A DNA stretch of 64,000 nucleotides from contig NZ_CP133190.1 in assembly GCF_030913705.1 (NCBI RefSeq), forward strand, positions 4,179,501-4,243,500, read 5' to 3'. Numbering within the stretch: the first letter of the stretch is position 1; every line of letters begins with the position of its first letter. The notes beneath the pieces were generated by a model. That model searched no databases. It saw only the letters and a list, made by a program, of their open reading frames with translations, and was not told the origin of the DNA. Both the position numbers and the translations under genes were made by a program. Source of the stretch: Anaerocolumna sp. MB42-C2. GTDB taxonomy: Bacteria; Bacillota; Clostridia; Lachnospirales; Lachnospiraceae. This document shows positions 24,158 to 32,840 of the stretch, piece after piece.

Positions 24158-26050
24158 ATGGGAAAAAAGGGAGTAAAGCTAATTACGGGCCTGATATTAA
24201 TAAGTATGCTATTTATAATGAATGAAAGAATATTAGGTGCGATCATAACTTATGACTTTGAATCAATGTATGAGGGACAGACACTTAAATATAGTATCGT
24301 AAATCCTGGCAGTGAAGAGAAACCTGGAACGGTTATGGTAACCGGTATCAAAGGGCAGGAATATTCTTTTGGTGATGTAGTGATTCCTGAAACAGTTTCT
24401 AATACAGGAATTACCTATAAAGTTACACAAATCAGTGATTCGGCATTTAGCGGCTGTATGGATTTAGACAGCATCCAATTGCCGGAAACGATAACCGTCA
24501 TCGGTGACAGTGCTTTTGCAGGCTGCGGCAGTCTGCATACCGTAAATATCCCGGAAAGTGTAACGGATATTGGTGATTATGCTTTTAGGGACTGTTTCAG
24601 TTTAAATGGATTAACAATTTCTTCCGGTGTTAAAAGTATAGGTGAAGGCACTTTTTATAACTGCACCGGTCTAAAAAATATACTATTTCCGGAAGGGATA
24701 ACGAGCATAGGAAAGCAGGCATTTTATAGCTGCAGGAATCTTACCAAAGTACATTTACCGGGAAGCTTGAAAACAATAGGAGAATCGTCATTTTCCGGCT
24801 GTACCGGACTTACGGATATCAAAATCCCGGAAAGTGTAACTCGTATAGAAATGTATGCCTTTACAGCCTGTAAGAGCCTTAAGGGTATTCAATTCCCAAA
24901 GAAATTAACAAGTATAGAAGCGGGAGTTTTATCCGGATGTATTAAGCTGAAAAGCTTTATCATACCGGAAGGGGTTAAGCGTATCGGCTCATCCGCTTTT
25001 GATTCCTGTACCGGCCTTGAGAATATAAAAATCCCATACAAGGTAACAAGTATTGGTGCTTATGCATTTAATAAATGTGGCAGCCTTAAGAAACTATATA
25101 TACCGGTAAGTGTGAAATCAATAAGGGAGTATGCATTTACAGGTACCAAAATTGATTTTATTGTCTCTAAAAATTCCTATGGTGCGGCATATTTAAAAGA
25201 AAATGCGTATTCTTACACATATCTGACTGACAGCCTTACGAAAAAAATAGCATTAGAGGATATCTTAATTAAGCAGAAAGATATCAGAATATATCCGGGT
25301 GAAAAGGTAACCTTATCTGTGATTTATTATCCCGGTAATACCACGGATAACAGGAAAATAAGCTGGTCAAGTAATAATAAAAAGGTTGCGGCAGTAGATG
25401 TAAACGGCAGAATCACTGCGGTTAGTTCCGGTTCTGCTACAATTACGGCAATGGTGGGAAACAAAAAAACAACTCGAATTATCTATGTTGAATTAAACCC
25501 TCCAAAAACCGTAAAAGCAGTTTCCAATGGTTATAACAGCATAAAAGTAACATGGACTAAAGTAGACGGTGCATCTGGTTATAGAGTATATAGATCTACA
25601 TCAAAAGACAAAGGTTATTTAGAAATAGCTAATGTTTCCAATACCTCGGTCATGGATATTAACTTAGGGAAAGGACGTACTTACTATTACAAAATATCCG
25701 CCCGTGGATATACTGGCAAGACTGAATTATACAGCAATTATTCCAAAGTAGTAAGTGCTAAACCGATACCGGCAGTTCCAGCAAAGGTAAAGGCAGCTGC
25801 TGTTTCTGAAAATAGTATTAAATTATCCTGGTCTCCGGTAAACGGTGCCGTAGGTTATTCCGTTTACAAAGCGGATTCCAAAAATGGTACTTATAAGTGG
25901 CTTGGTAATGTAAGGGCGAAGTCTTATACTGATCCATCATTAAAAACCGGTAAAACGTATTATTATAAAGTAAGAGCTTATAATTACAATTATGTGGGAA
26001 ACACAAAAGTGTTTGGTGTGTTTTCTTCAGTAGTGTATGCAAAACCGTAA
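24158..26050 (+). CDS. Secreted leucine-rich repeat / Ig-like / fibronectin III surface protein
   Basis: A 630-residue exported protein: signal peptide (KLITGLILISMLFIMNE), then about eleven BspA-type leucine-rich repeats (residues 75-345) with the recurring pattern IPESVTxIGxYAFxxC, a bacterial Ig-like Big_2 domain (about 365-445, with VAAVDVNGRITAVSSGSATI) and two fibronectin type III domains (450-535 and 540-630). No sortase motif or cell-wall repeat is visible. Proteins of this build bind host, polymer or cell surfaces; the ligand is unknown. A GAGGAGAATG site precedes ATG 24158. Stands alone, likely with its own promoter. Confidence 0.85.
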   Translation: MGKKGVKLITGLILISMLFIMNERILGAIITYDFESMYEGQTLKYSIVNPGSEEKPGTVMVTGIKGQEYSFGDVVIPETVSNTGITYKVTQISDSAFSGCMDLDSIQLPETITVIGDSAFAGCGSLHTVNIPESVTDIGDYAFRDCFSLNGLTISSGVKSIGEGTFYNCTGLKNILFPEGITSIGKQAFYSCRNLTKVHLPGSLKTIGESSFSGCTGLTDIKIPESVTRIEMYAFTACKSLKGIQFPKKLTSIEAGVLSGCIKLKSFIIPEGVKRIGSSAFDSCTGLENIKIPYKVTSIGAYAFNKCGSLKKLYIPVSVKSIREYAFTGTKIDFIVSKNSYGAAYLKENAYSYTYLTDSLTKKIALEDILIKQKDIRIYPGEKVTLSVIYYPGNTTDNRKISWSSNNKKVAAVDVNGRITAVSSGSATITAMVGNKKTTRIIYVELNPPKTVKAVSNGYNSIKVTWTKVDGASGYRVYRSTSKDKGYLEIANVSNTSVMDINLGKGRTYYYKISARGYTGKTELYSNYSKVVSAKPIPAVPAKVKAAAVSENSIKLSWSPVNGAVGYSVYKADSKNGTYKWLGNVRAKSYTDPSLKTGKTYYYKVRAYNYNYVGNTKVFGVFSSVVYAKP

Positions 26051-26132
26051 AGATAATACTCTTTTGTTGCTTCTAAGGGGGATATCATGTATAATAATGG
26101 TAAATAAATCCCGGTGAGAGGAGTTTAACAAT

Positions 26133-26285
26133 ATGAATAGTGCGGGGAGTATGTTTTTTACCTTTTCCATTATTAATCTGTTCTTAGTAGCAGCCTCTGT
26201 TTGTATCATGGTTCTGGTTATATATGCCTTAATTCTTTCCATTAAGGCCTTAAAAATCTACATTGAGAAAAATAACAGATTATAA
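26133..26285 (+). CDS. Small single-helix membrane protein (50 residues)
   Basis: Reads MNSAGSMFFTF, then one long hydrophobic helix (IINLFLVAASVCIMVLVIYA) and a basic tail KALKIYIEKNNRL. The ribosome site GAGAGGAG lies eleven bases upstream and a clean terminator follows 13 bases after the stop, so it looks like a real gene. Function unknown. It may be co-transcribed with the preceding surface-protein gene or stand alone. Confidence 0.6.
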   Translation: MNSAGSMFFTFSIINLFLVAASVCIMVLVIYALILSIKALKIYIEKNNRL

Positions 26286-26297
26286 GGAAATATAAGG

Positions 26298-26323
26298 AAG
26301 CCTGTTGTTTTAACAGGCTTTTT
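26298..26323 (+). terminator. Terminator after the small membrane-protein gene
   Basis: AAGCCTGTT/AACAGGCTT perfect stem with a five-base loop and a T-run. Confidence 0.8.
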
Positions 26324-26432
26324 CTTCCGTAAAAATACTCAAAAACGGTACTTAATCAGAAGGCTCATTTTATATCACAAATTAATATATTGTGAATAAA
26401 ATAGAAAGATATTAAATGATAGGAGAATTCCT

Positions 26433-27245
26433 ATGGGATATTATGTTACGGTTGAGCCAAACGTAAAATACTATGTTGAAGATTTAAACCCGGAAGGAAA
26501 AAAAACTATATTATTTCTGCATGGCTGGCCCGGAAGTCATAAATTATTTGAGTATCAATTTGATCAGCTGCCGAAGTTGGATTACCGCTGTATTGGAATA
26601 GATACCAGAGGATTTGGAGATTCGGATAAACCATTTAGAGGATATGATTTTGACCGTTTATCTGATGATGTAAGATGTGTGGTGGAAGAACTGGGCTTAT
26701 GCGATTTCACCTTATTAGGGCATTCTAACGGTGGTGCAATCGCCTGCAGATATATGGGACGTCATAAGGGGTTTGGGGTATCTAAGCTTGTACTTGCTGC
26801 TGCTGCGGCACCAAGCCTGATTAAACGCCAAAACTTTCCGTATGGAGTGGATAAAGAGTTTGTTTTGAATATAATAGAGGATACTTATAAGGACCGTCCC
26901 CAGATGTTAAGGGGATTTGGAGATATGTTTTTTTATCAGCATACTTCCCAGGCTTTTAGCGATTGGTTTTTTCAGCTGGGCTTACAGGCAGCGGGATGGG
27001 CAACAGCATCTGTTGCTAATACCTGGATAAGAGATGTTTTATTTAATGATTTAACCTCAATTTGTGTACCAACCCTGATTATACACGGAATTCATGATGC
27101 GGTGGTACCATTTCAATTAGGCGAAATTCAGAATCAATATATCAAAAACTCCAGACTGATCCCTTTCCAATTCAGCGGACATGGCTCTTTTTATGATGAG
27201 ATGGATAAATTCAATGAAGTGGTGGTCAATTTTATAGAGTCATAA
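26433..27245 (+). CDS. Alpha/beta-fold hydrolase
   Basis: A 270-residue cytoplasmic hydrolase with the full alpha/beta-hydrolase set: oxyanion HGWPGSHKLF near residue 31, nucleophile elbow GHSNGGA (Ser near 97), acidic residue in IIHGIHDAVVP, and catalytic His in FSGHGSFYDE. The nearest families are haloperoxidase-like and epoxide-hydrolase-like esterases; the substrate cannot be told. It is monocistronic, with AGGAG before ATG 26433. The 346 bases after it (27246-27591) contain no gene I can support. Confidence 0.8.
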   Translation: MGYYVTVEPNVKYYVEDLNPEGKKTILFLHGWPGSHKLFEYQFDQLPKLDYRCIGIDTRGFGDSDKPFRGYDFDRLSDDVRCVVEELGLCDFTLLGHSNGGAIACRYMGRHKGFGVSKLVLAAAAAPSLIKRQNFPYGVDKEFVLNIIEDTYKDRPQMLRGFGDMFFYQHTSQAFSDWFFQLGLQAAGWATASVANTWIRDVLFNDLTSICVPTLIIHGIHDAVVPFQLGEIQNQYIKNSRLIPFQFSGHGSFYDEMDKFNEVVVNFIES

Positions 27246-27591
27246 GTCTTCTTTAGATCATTATACTAGTATATGCGGACTCAGAGATATCATTGAGGGT
27301 TTGCTTAAATACTCCAGGAGGTAGACTTGGTCATATTATGGCGGAAGCCAAAGAATACCTCGGTCCGTATATATTAGCCTGTTTCTGTCAGCCTGTTTTA
27401 TACAGATCAAACGTTAGATGAAATAATCATTGTTTTTTATAGACATTTATTGGATTGAATGCTAATATACTAATATCCGGTAAATGAAGTAAATCGTAAC
27501 AGGCAAAAAGCCTGATGGAAAAAGAATATATAGGGTTTTGTTTAGAGGGAAAATTAAATGATCTTGGGAGATTAAGAAAGGAATAGTACGT
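27246..27591. other. Gene-free stretch
   Basis: No frame is long or has a ribosome site. Short runs such as GGRLGHIMAEAKEYLG around 27318 have protein-like composition but are broken by stops, so they may be a very old gene relic. The promoter of the CsoR-type regulator should lie at its right end but no clear boxes stand out. Confidence 0.3.
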
Positions 27592-27942
27592 ATGGAAAAG
27601 AAAGGACAAGTCCATACCCATAAGGACGCTTTAGGGAATGAATATACTCACAGCCATGGGGCGGAACTGGAACATAAACACAAGCATGAAAATACCAAAG
27701 CGGTTTTAAACCGTTTATCCCGTGCGGTTGGGCATTTGGAATCAGTGAAACGGATGGTGGAAGAGGGTAAGGACTGCAGCGAAGTATTAATCCAATTATC
27801 AGCTGTAATAGCTGCCTTAAATAATACCGGTAAAGTTATACTGAAAGATCATATAGAGCACTGTATTGTAGATGCGGTTGAATCGGGAGATGAGGAAGCA
27901 ATTGAAAATCTAAACAAAGCGATTGACCGGTTTATTAAATAG
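27592..27942 (+). CDS. CsoR/RcnR-family metal-sensing repressor with His-rich N-terminus
   Basis: A 116-residue DUF156 protein. The metal site C62, H87 and C91 has exactly the CsoR spacing (Cys-25-His-4-Cys). The N-terminus carries seven His (residues 8, 10, 20, 22, 28, 30, 32), unlike copper CsoR but similar in spirit to nickel sensors such as InrS, which add an N-terminal His to Cys-His-Cys. It sits directly before a NikMN/CbiM-type transporter operon, so nickel or cobalt is the likely signal (inference). CsoR-family proteins are all-helical repressors that let go of DNA when metal binds. Own gene, with a hairpin terminator following. Confidence 0.85.
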   Translation: MEKKGQVHTHKDALGNEYTHSHGAELEHKHKHENTKAVLNRLSRAVGHLESVKRMVEEGKDCSEVLIQLSAVIAALNNTGKVILKDHIEHCIVDAVESGDEEAIENLNKAIDRFIK

Positions 27943-27972
27943 AAAAAATTAATATAATAGTGTGACATAAAC

Positions 27973-28011
27973 AGCTGTGTATAAAAAATTTGATGCACGG
28001 CTTTATTATTT
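27973..28011 (+). terminator. Terminator after the CsoR-type gene
   Basis: AGCTGTGTAT pairs with ATGCACGGCT (two G-U pairs), followed by TTATTATTT. Confidence 0.5.
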
Positions 28012-28083
28012 AACAGGAAAGATCTCTGAACAATCCAGGAGTAAATAGAGCTGTTAAATAAATCAAAAAAAAGTAATTTATAT

Positions 28084-28124
28084 CCCCTATACGGGCTTGT
28101 ATTGTATATAAATAACTATATAAT
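28084..28124 (+). promoter_or_regulatory. Promoter of the metal-uptake operon with G/C-tract dyad
   Basis: TTGTAT 28097-28102, 16-base spacer, TATAAT 28119-28124. Just upstream lies CCCC-TATA-CGGG (28084-28095), a dyad with G and C tracts around an AT centre, the style recognised by CsoR/RcnR-family repressors. Assignment to the neighbouring regulator is inference. Confidence 0.5.
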
Positions 28125-28156
28125 GAAAGCAGTACTATTTATAGGAGGATATTAAT

Positions 28157-29146
28157 ATGCATATGGCAGACGCTCTGGTTGCTCCCGGGGTTGCAGCAAC
28201 TATGTATGCTGCATCAACAGCAGCCGCTGCATATTCGGTTAAAAAAGTCAGGCTGGAAAATGATATAAAGAAAATTCCTGTTATGGGAGTTATGTCGGCT
28301 TTTGTTTTTGCAACGCAGATGATAAATTTCACGATACCGGGTACCGGTTCCAGCGGACATTTATGCGGCGGACTTCTTCTTTCTATTTTATTAGGTCCCT
28401 ACGCAGGTTTTCTGTCTATGATTTCGGTACTTTTAATTCAATGTCTTTTGTTTGCAGACGGAGGGTTGCTTGCATTAGGCAGTAACATCTGGAACATGGC
28501 TTTTTATGGGTGTTTCATCGGTTATCTGTTAATCTACCGTCCAATGGTAAAAAGAAGTATGAAGTCAGGGTGGATTATTTTGGCTTCCGTTCTTGGCAGT
28601 GTTGTCAGTCTTCAGTTAGGTGCTTTAAGTGTAACCCTCGAGACCATAGCTTCCGGTATTACTGCATTATCTTTTGGTCAGTTTCTTTTATTGATGCAGC
28701 CGATACATCTTGCGATCGGTACTGTGGAAGGCCTTATAACGGCTGCAGTCGTTATATTTGTTAATAATACCAGACCGGAACTTCTACATAATTACGCTGG
28801 AAAGAACCGGGTAAGTTTTAAACAGGTGATTTTAATTCTTTCAGCAGTAGTGGTATTGATCGGAGGAGGATTATCCTTAGTAGCCTCCGCTAATCCGGAC
28901 GGCTTAGAATGGTCCATTGAGAAAGTTACAGGCAGTACGGAGGTTGCACCGGAAAATAAATATGCTGATGCAGTGAAAGCTGCAGAGGACATTCAGGGTA
29001 AAACCGCTGTTTTACCGGATTATTCCTTTGCGGACAGTAATCTGGTACTTGGTACATCAGTATCAGGAATATTTGGTTCTATTGTAGTAGCGCTTGTGTG
29101 TGTGGGTTGCGGAATACTCTTTAAATTTTTTAAAAAAAAGGGATAA
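28157..29146 (+). CDS. nikMN: Nickel/cobalt ECF-type transporter, fused NikM-NikN
   Basis: A 329-residue membrane protein. The N-terminus MHMADALVAPGV supplies the Met1-His2 metal site of CbiM/NikM; about six helices follow with GTGSSGHLCGG and LLFADGGLLALG. From residue 230 there is a helix, an outside loop with PDGLEWSIEKVTG (the PDGLE motif of NikN) and a final helix. CbiM/NikM captures Ni2+ or Co2+ in the membrane; the MN fusion is more common for nickel. It works with the Q and O proteins encoded next. The nearby NiFe hydrogenase makes nickel the better guess. Confidence 0.85.
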   Translation: MHMADALVAPGVAATMYAASTAAAAYSVKKVRLENDIKKIPVMGVMSAFVFATQMINFTIPGTGSSGHLCGGLLLSILLGPYAGFLSMISVLLIQCLLFADGGLLALGSNIWNMAFYGCFIGYLLIYRPMVKRSMKSGWIILASVLGSVVSLQLGALSVTLETIASGITALSFGQFLLLMQPIHLAIGTVEGLITAAVVIFVNNTRPELLHNYAGKNRVSFKQVILILSAVVVLIGGGLSLVASANPDGLEWSIEKVTGSTEVAPENKYADAVKAAEDIQGKTAVLPDYSFADSNLVLGTSVSGIFGSIVVALVCVGCGILFKFFKKKG

Positions 29147-29273
29147 AATAAAAGTATAATTTAATTATGAACTTTTTTATAGCTAAACATAAATGAATAG
29201 GTGCGGGTAGGTTTTTTGGAACAATAGTCCATTGAATCTACCTGATTTTTTAATAAAAGGAAAGAGAGAAAAC

Positions 29274-30050
29274 ATGGGAAAATTAACGAATGCCTTATAT
29301 GAAATACATGATTTAGATGAAATGGCTGAAAGAAATACCAGGATAAATATGGTTCATCCCATAGTCAAACTTCTGATTACCGTATTTTACATCACTTGTG
29401 TGGTATCCTATCATAAATATAATCTGTTAGGATTACTTCCAATGATTCTTTATCCTTTCATCGTGTTTAATCTTGCAGAAATCTCAATAAAAAGCTGTTT
29501 CAGAAAGTTGAGGATCGTATTGCCGCTGGTATGTTTTATCGGATTATTTAATCCTTTTTTTGATCATATGCCGATATTTAAATTAGGTAATTGGGTAATT
29601 ACCGGAGGTGTGATATCCATGGTGACGCTTATGCTAAAAGGCACCTATTCATTATTGGCTTCTTATTTATTCATTGCCACAACAGGGATTGAGAGAATAT
29701 GTTACGCATTGAAAATGCTCCATATTCCTGGTATCATTGTTACTCAGGTACTACTTACTTATCGGTACATTACCGTTTTGTTAAAGGAAGCAAATGCGGT
29801 ATTTCAGGCATATTCCCTGCGTGCACCAAGAGAAAAAGGGGTAAGATATAAAATATGGGGTTCTTTAATCGGGCAGCTGTTATTCCGCAGCATTGACCGG
29901 GCAGGTAACCTCTATGACAGTATGCTGCTTCGGGGTTTTAGGGGAGAATTTTATTATGCTCATAAGCAAAGAATTACGAGTATTGACTCGATCTACCTTG
30001 TATTGTGGGTTGGTATAATTTCGGCTCTTCGCCTGATAAAACTGATTTAG
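29274..30050 (+). CDS. nikQ: ECF transporter T component (CbiQ/NikQ)
   Basis: A 258-residue membrane protein with about five helices and the T-component arginine loop near residue 190 (AYSLRAPREKG and SMLLRGFRGEF), which couples to the ATPase. Start at ATG 29274 behind AAAAGGAAAGAGAG; the reading frame opens 14 codons earlier without a ribosome site. The 127-base gap before it holds an imperfect hairpin (GGTAGGTT with AATCTACC) and a T-run. Part of the metal-uptake operon. Confidence 0.85.
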   Translation: MGKLTNALYEIHDLDEMAERNTRINMVHPIVKLLITVFYITCVVSYHKYNLLGLLPMILYPFIVFNLAEISIKSCFRKLRIVLPLVCFIGLFNPFFDHMPIFKLGNWVITGGVISMVTLMLKGTYSLLASYLFIATTGIERICYALKMLHIPGIIVTQVLLTYRYITVLLKEANAVFQAYSLRAPREKGVRYKIWGSLIGQLLFRSIDRAGNLYDSMLLRGFRGEFYYAHKQRITSIDSIYLVLWVGIISALRLIKLI

Positions 30051-30173
30051 GACTTTTATGACATAAAAAGTAACAGATAAAAAAATAGATTGTCCGAGGA
30101 ACTGCTTTTTGCAGGGAATGAACAGTAACGTTAATACTGTGGAATGGATAAGATTAGAAAAAGGATGAGATAA

Positions 30174-30935
30174 ATGACACAACATAATATAGAATGCAAA
30201 AACATATCATTTTCTTATGAAAATGGTAAAGAAATTTTAAAGAACATATCGTTTCGGGTGGTAGCAAAAGAAGCAGTCGGAATAATCGGAGCAAATGGAG
30301 TGGGTAAATCAACGCTGCTTCGTATTCTGGTGGGACTGGAATTAAATTTTACTGGAGATGTCTTTGTTGATCAGGTATCGGTTAATAAAAAGAACCTGGC
30401 TGATATACGCAGTAAGATCGGATATTTGTTTCAGGATTCTGACAACCAGTTATTTACCCAAACGGTTTATAATGATGTTGCCTTTGGCCCTAGAAATTAT
30501 GGTTTAAAAGAGGAGGAAGTCGATAAGAGGGTCATGTTTGCACTTAAAACAATGGGCATCCTGCATCTTAAGGATAAACAGATTTATAAGATGTCCGGCG
30601 GAGAGAAGAAATTGGCGTCTATTGCAACCATACTTGCCATGGAACCGGAAATTATTCTATTAGATGAGCCGTCCATAGCTTTAGATCCGAAAAACCGGCG
30701 AACTCTGATTCAAACCTTAAACAACCTGGATTACATTAAAATTATTGCATCCCATGACCTGGATATGATACTGGATACCTGTGACAGGGTTATATTAATT
30801 GCAGACGGCAGAATTATCAGAGAGGGAACAACCGAATTAATACTAAGGGATAAAGAACTGTTAGAAGCCTACAATCTGGAGCTTCCTCTCTGTCTTCGGG
30901 GATATCAGAAAAGAGTTAGAAATAATTATATCTGA
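30174..30935 (+). CDS. nikO: ECF transporter ATPase (CbiO/NikO)
   Basis: A 253-residue ABC ATPase: Walker A GANGVGKST near residue 40, Q-loop YLFQDSDNQLFTQTVYNDVA (the form typical of ECF ATPases), signature MSGGEKKLA, Walker B IILLDEPSIALDP, switch His in IIASHDLDM. It drives metal uptake through NikMN and NikQ. The gap from nikQ is 123 bases with no clear terminator. Only one ATPase gene is present, so it would work as a homodimer, as CbiO does. Confidence 0.9.
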   Translation: MTQHNIECKNISFSYENGKEILKNISFRVVAKEAVGIIGANGVGKSTLLRILVGLELNFTGDVFVDQVSVNKKNLADIRSKIGYLFQDSDNQLFTQTVYNDVAFGPRNYGLKEEEVDKRVMFALKTMGILHLKDKQIYKMSGGEKKLASIATILAMEPEIILLDEPSIALDPKNRRTLIQTLNNLDYIKIIASHDLDMILDTCDRVILIADGRIIREGTTELILRDKELLEAYNLELPLCLRGYQKRVRNNYI

Positions 30936-30978
30936 TAAAAACACTTTGAGTCCTGATTCTGGAGTATAAGATAAACTA

Positions 30979-31028
30979 TTGACTTATAAAATAGGTATTT
31001 ACTATAATATCTAAGATTCCAATTGGAA
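30979..31028 (+). promoter_or_regulatory. Promoter and palindrome before the GH1 gene
   Basis: TTGACT 30979-30984, 18-base spacer, TATAAT 31003-31008. A perfect palindrome TTCCAATTGGAA (31017-31028) covers the expected transcript start and may be an operator. Confidence 0.55.
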
Positions 31029-31109
31029 CATAGTGATAAAAGGCCATTTATTCTAAAACGGCTTTAGACACCAGATGCATAAACATAATATAAATAGGAG
31101 AATTTTAGA

Positions 31110-32465
31110 ATGAGATTTCCGGATAATTTTTTATGGGGGAGCGCTACCGCTTCCTATCAACTCGAAGGTGCTGCATTCACAGATGGCAGAGGATATACGG
31201 TATGGGATGACTTTTGTCGAAGACCCGGAAGTATATTAGATGGAAGTAATGGTGATATTGCATGTGATCATTATCATAGATATCCTGAAGATGTGTCCAT
31301 TATGAGTGACATTGGTTTTGGCGCTTACCGTTTCTCTCTTGCATGGTCCAGAATTTTACCGGATGGAACTGGGACTGTCAATCAAAAAGGAATAGATTTT
31401 TACAATTCCTTAATTGATGAACTATTAAAGAAAAATATTACGCCATGTATTACCCTATATCACTGGGACATGCCATATGCTCTATACCGTAAGGGCGGCT
31501 GGCAGAATAAAGACAGCGTGGACTGGTTCGCCAATTATGCAGAGGTAGTGGCCCGCGCTTTTGGTGACCGTGTTAAATTTTTCATTACATTTAATGAACC
31601 CCAGTGTTTTATCGGGTTAGGTCATGTAAACGGCGAACATGCACCGGGAAATATAATGTCCAGGCGTTCTGTTCTTGAGATGACTCATCATGTATTAATG
31701 GCTCATGGTAAGGCAGTACAGGCTATTCGAAGTGCGGTGCCGGATGCCCTGGTAGGTTATGCGCCGACTTCCGGTGTAGCCTGTCCCAATACGGATAGTT
31801 CAGAAGATATAGAGGCTGCCCGTAAAGCTTATTTTGATTTAGTAGATCAGCCCAATTATATGTGGAATGTAAGCTGGTTCAGTGATCCGGTTTTCTTTGG
31901 AAACTATCCGGAAGCCGGATTGAAGGTATTTGAAAAGGATTTACCGGATTTTAAACCGGAAGACTTTAAATTGATATCGGAACCGATTGATTTTTACGGG
32001 CAGAATATTTACAATGGTTACTCCGTTGAAGCCGACGGACAGGGAGGTTATCGCAGATTATCAAGAAAACCAGGGTTCGCAAGAACAGCCTGCGGATGGC
32101 CTGTTGTACCGGAATGTTTATATTGGGGGCCGAAATTCTTATATGAGAGATATAAAAAGCCAATTTATATTACTGAGAATGGCATTTCCTGCACCGATTC
32201 CGTATGTCTGGACGGTAAAATACATGATGCGGAACGAATTGATTTTCTTCATAGATATCTATTATCATTAGGGAAAGCAATAGAAGACGGCGTTGATGTA
32301 AAAGGATACTTTGTATGGTCCCTTATGGACAATTTTGAATGGGCGAAAGGATATACGGAACGGTTCGGAATTGTACATGTGGATTATGAAACCCAAAAAC
32401 GCACCTGGAAAGATTCTGCTTTTTGGTTAAGAGAAATGATTAAATCCGGCGGAGCAATCTTATAA
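31110..32465 (+). CDS. Beta-glucosidase (glycoside hydrolase family 1)
   Basis: A 451-residue GH1 enzyme of normal length. Acid/base Glu163 in TFNEP and nucleophile Glu356 in YITENG are both present, as is the sugar-site QLEG (residues 17-20). Near the C-terminus NFEWAKGYTERFG matches beta-glucosidases for unphosphorylated substrates; 6-phospho enzymes have a Ser/Lys phosphate site there. No signal peptide, so it splits cellobiose-like sugars inside the cell. It is monocistronic between a palindrome-bearing promoter and a strong terminator. A LacI-family regulator follows. Confidence 0.9.
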   Translation: MRFPDNFLWGSATASYQLEGAAFTDGRGYTVWDDFCRRPGSILDGSNGDIACDHYHRYPEDVSIMSDIGFGAYRFSLAWSRILPDGTGTVNQKGIDFYNSLIDELLKKNITPCITLYHWDMPYALYRKGGWQNKDSVDWFANYAEVVARAFGDRVKFFITFNEPQCFIGLGHVNGEHAPGNIMSRRSVLEMTHHVLMAHGKAVQAIRSAVPDALVGYAPTSGVACPNTDSSEDIEAARKAYFDLVDQPNYMWNVSWFSDPVFFGNYPEAGLKVFEKDLPDFKPEDFKLISEPIDFYGQNIYNGYSVEADGQGGYRRLSRKPGFARTACGWPVVPECLYWGPKFLYERYKKPIYITENGISCTDSVCLDGKIHDAERIDFLHRYLLSLGKAIEDGVDVKGYFVWSLMDNFEWAKGYTERFGIVHVDYETQKRTWKDSAFWLREMIKSGGAIL

Positions 32466-32469
32466 TATA

Positions 32470-32527
32470 ATACCCTGTAAGTAATCGCACAGCTTAATAA
32501 TGCGAGTTCTTTACAGGGTATTTTTTT
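32470..32527 (+). terminator. Terminator after the GH1 gene
   Basis: ATACCCTGTAA (32470-32480) pairs with TTACAGGGTAT (32511-32521), an inner TCGCA/TGCGA helix adds to it, T-run follows. The rest of the gap to the lacI-type promoter (32528-32766) is AT-rich with nothing visible. Confidence 0.85.
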
Positions 32528-32766
32528 AGGTTATTAGCAGCCCGTGATATACCAATAAAAAACTGATGTTTATACTGGAAATTGCAAGGACTGGTGTTAA
32601 TTATAAATAAATACGTATATATTTTATATACACTATTTTTAATATAGTTATATGAATAATATAATAAAATGGTTCTTTTGTTACTGTTCACTCCCCTGTA
32701 AAAAGCAGCAGTTCCGCAAATAATAACAATGCTTTGCAGTGCACACCAGTTAAAAGCAAAGAGCAC

Positions 32767-32825
32767 TTGACAATTATATGCAGATGGGTGTATGATTATT
32801 TTGCATTAAAATATATGCGCATATA
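32767..32825 (+). promoter_or_regulatory. Promoter and operator of the LacI-type gene
   Basis: TTGACA 32767-32772, 18-base spacer, TATGAT 32791-32796. A perfect 14-base palindrome TATATGCGCATATA (32812-32825) with the central CG step favoured by LacI-family proteins lies between the -10 box and the start codon. Confidence 0.65.
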
Positions 32826-32840
32826 GTTTAGGGGGACTCC

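Noticed and set aside
32494..32766. Minus-strand 90-codon frame between the GH1 and LacI genes
   Set aside because: It overlaps the GH1 terminator, has no ribosome site and an unlikely composition.
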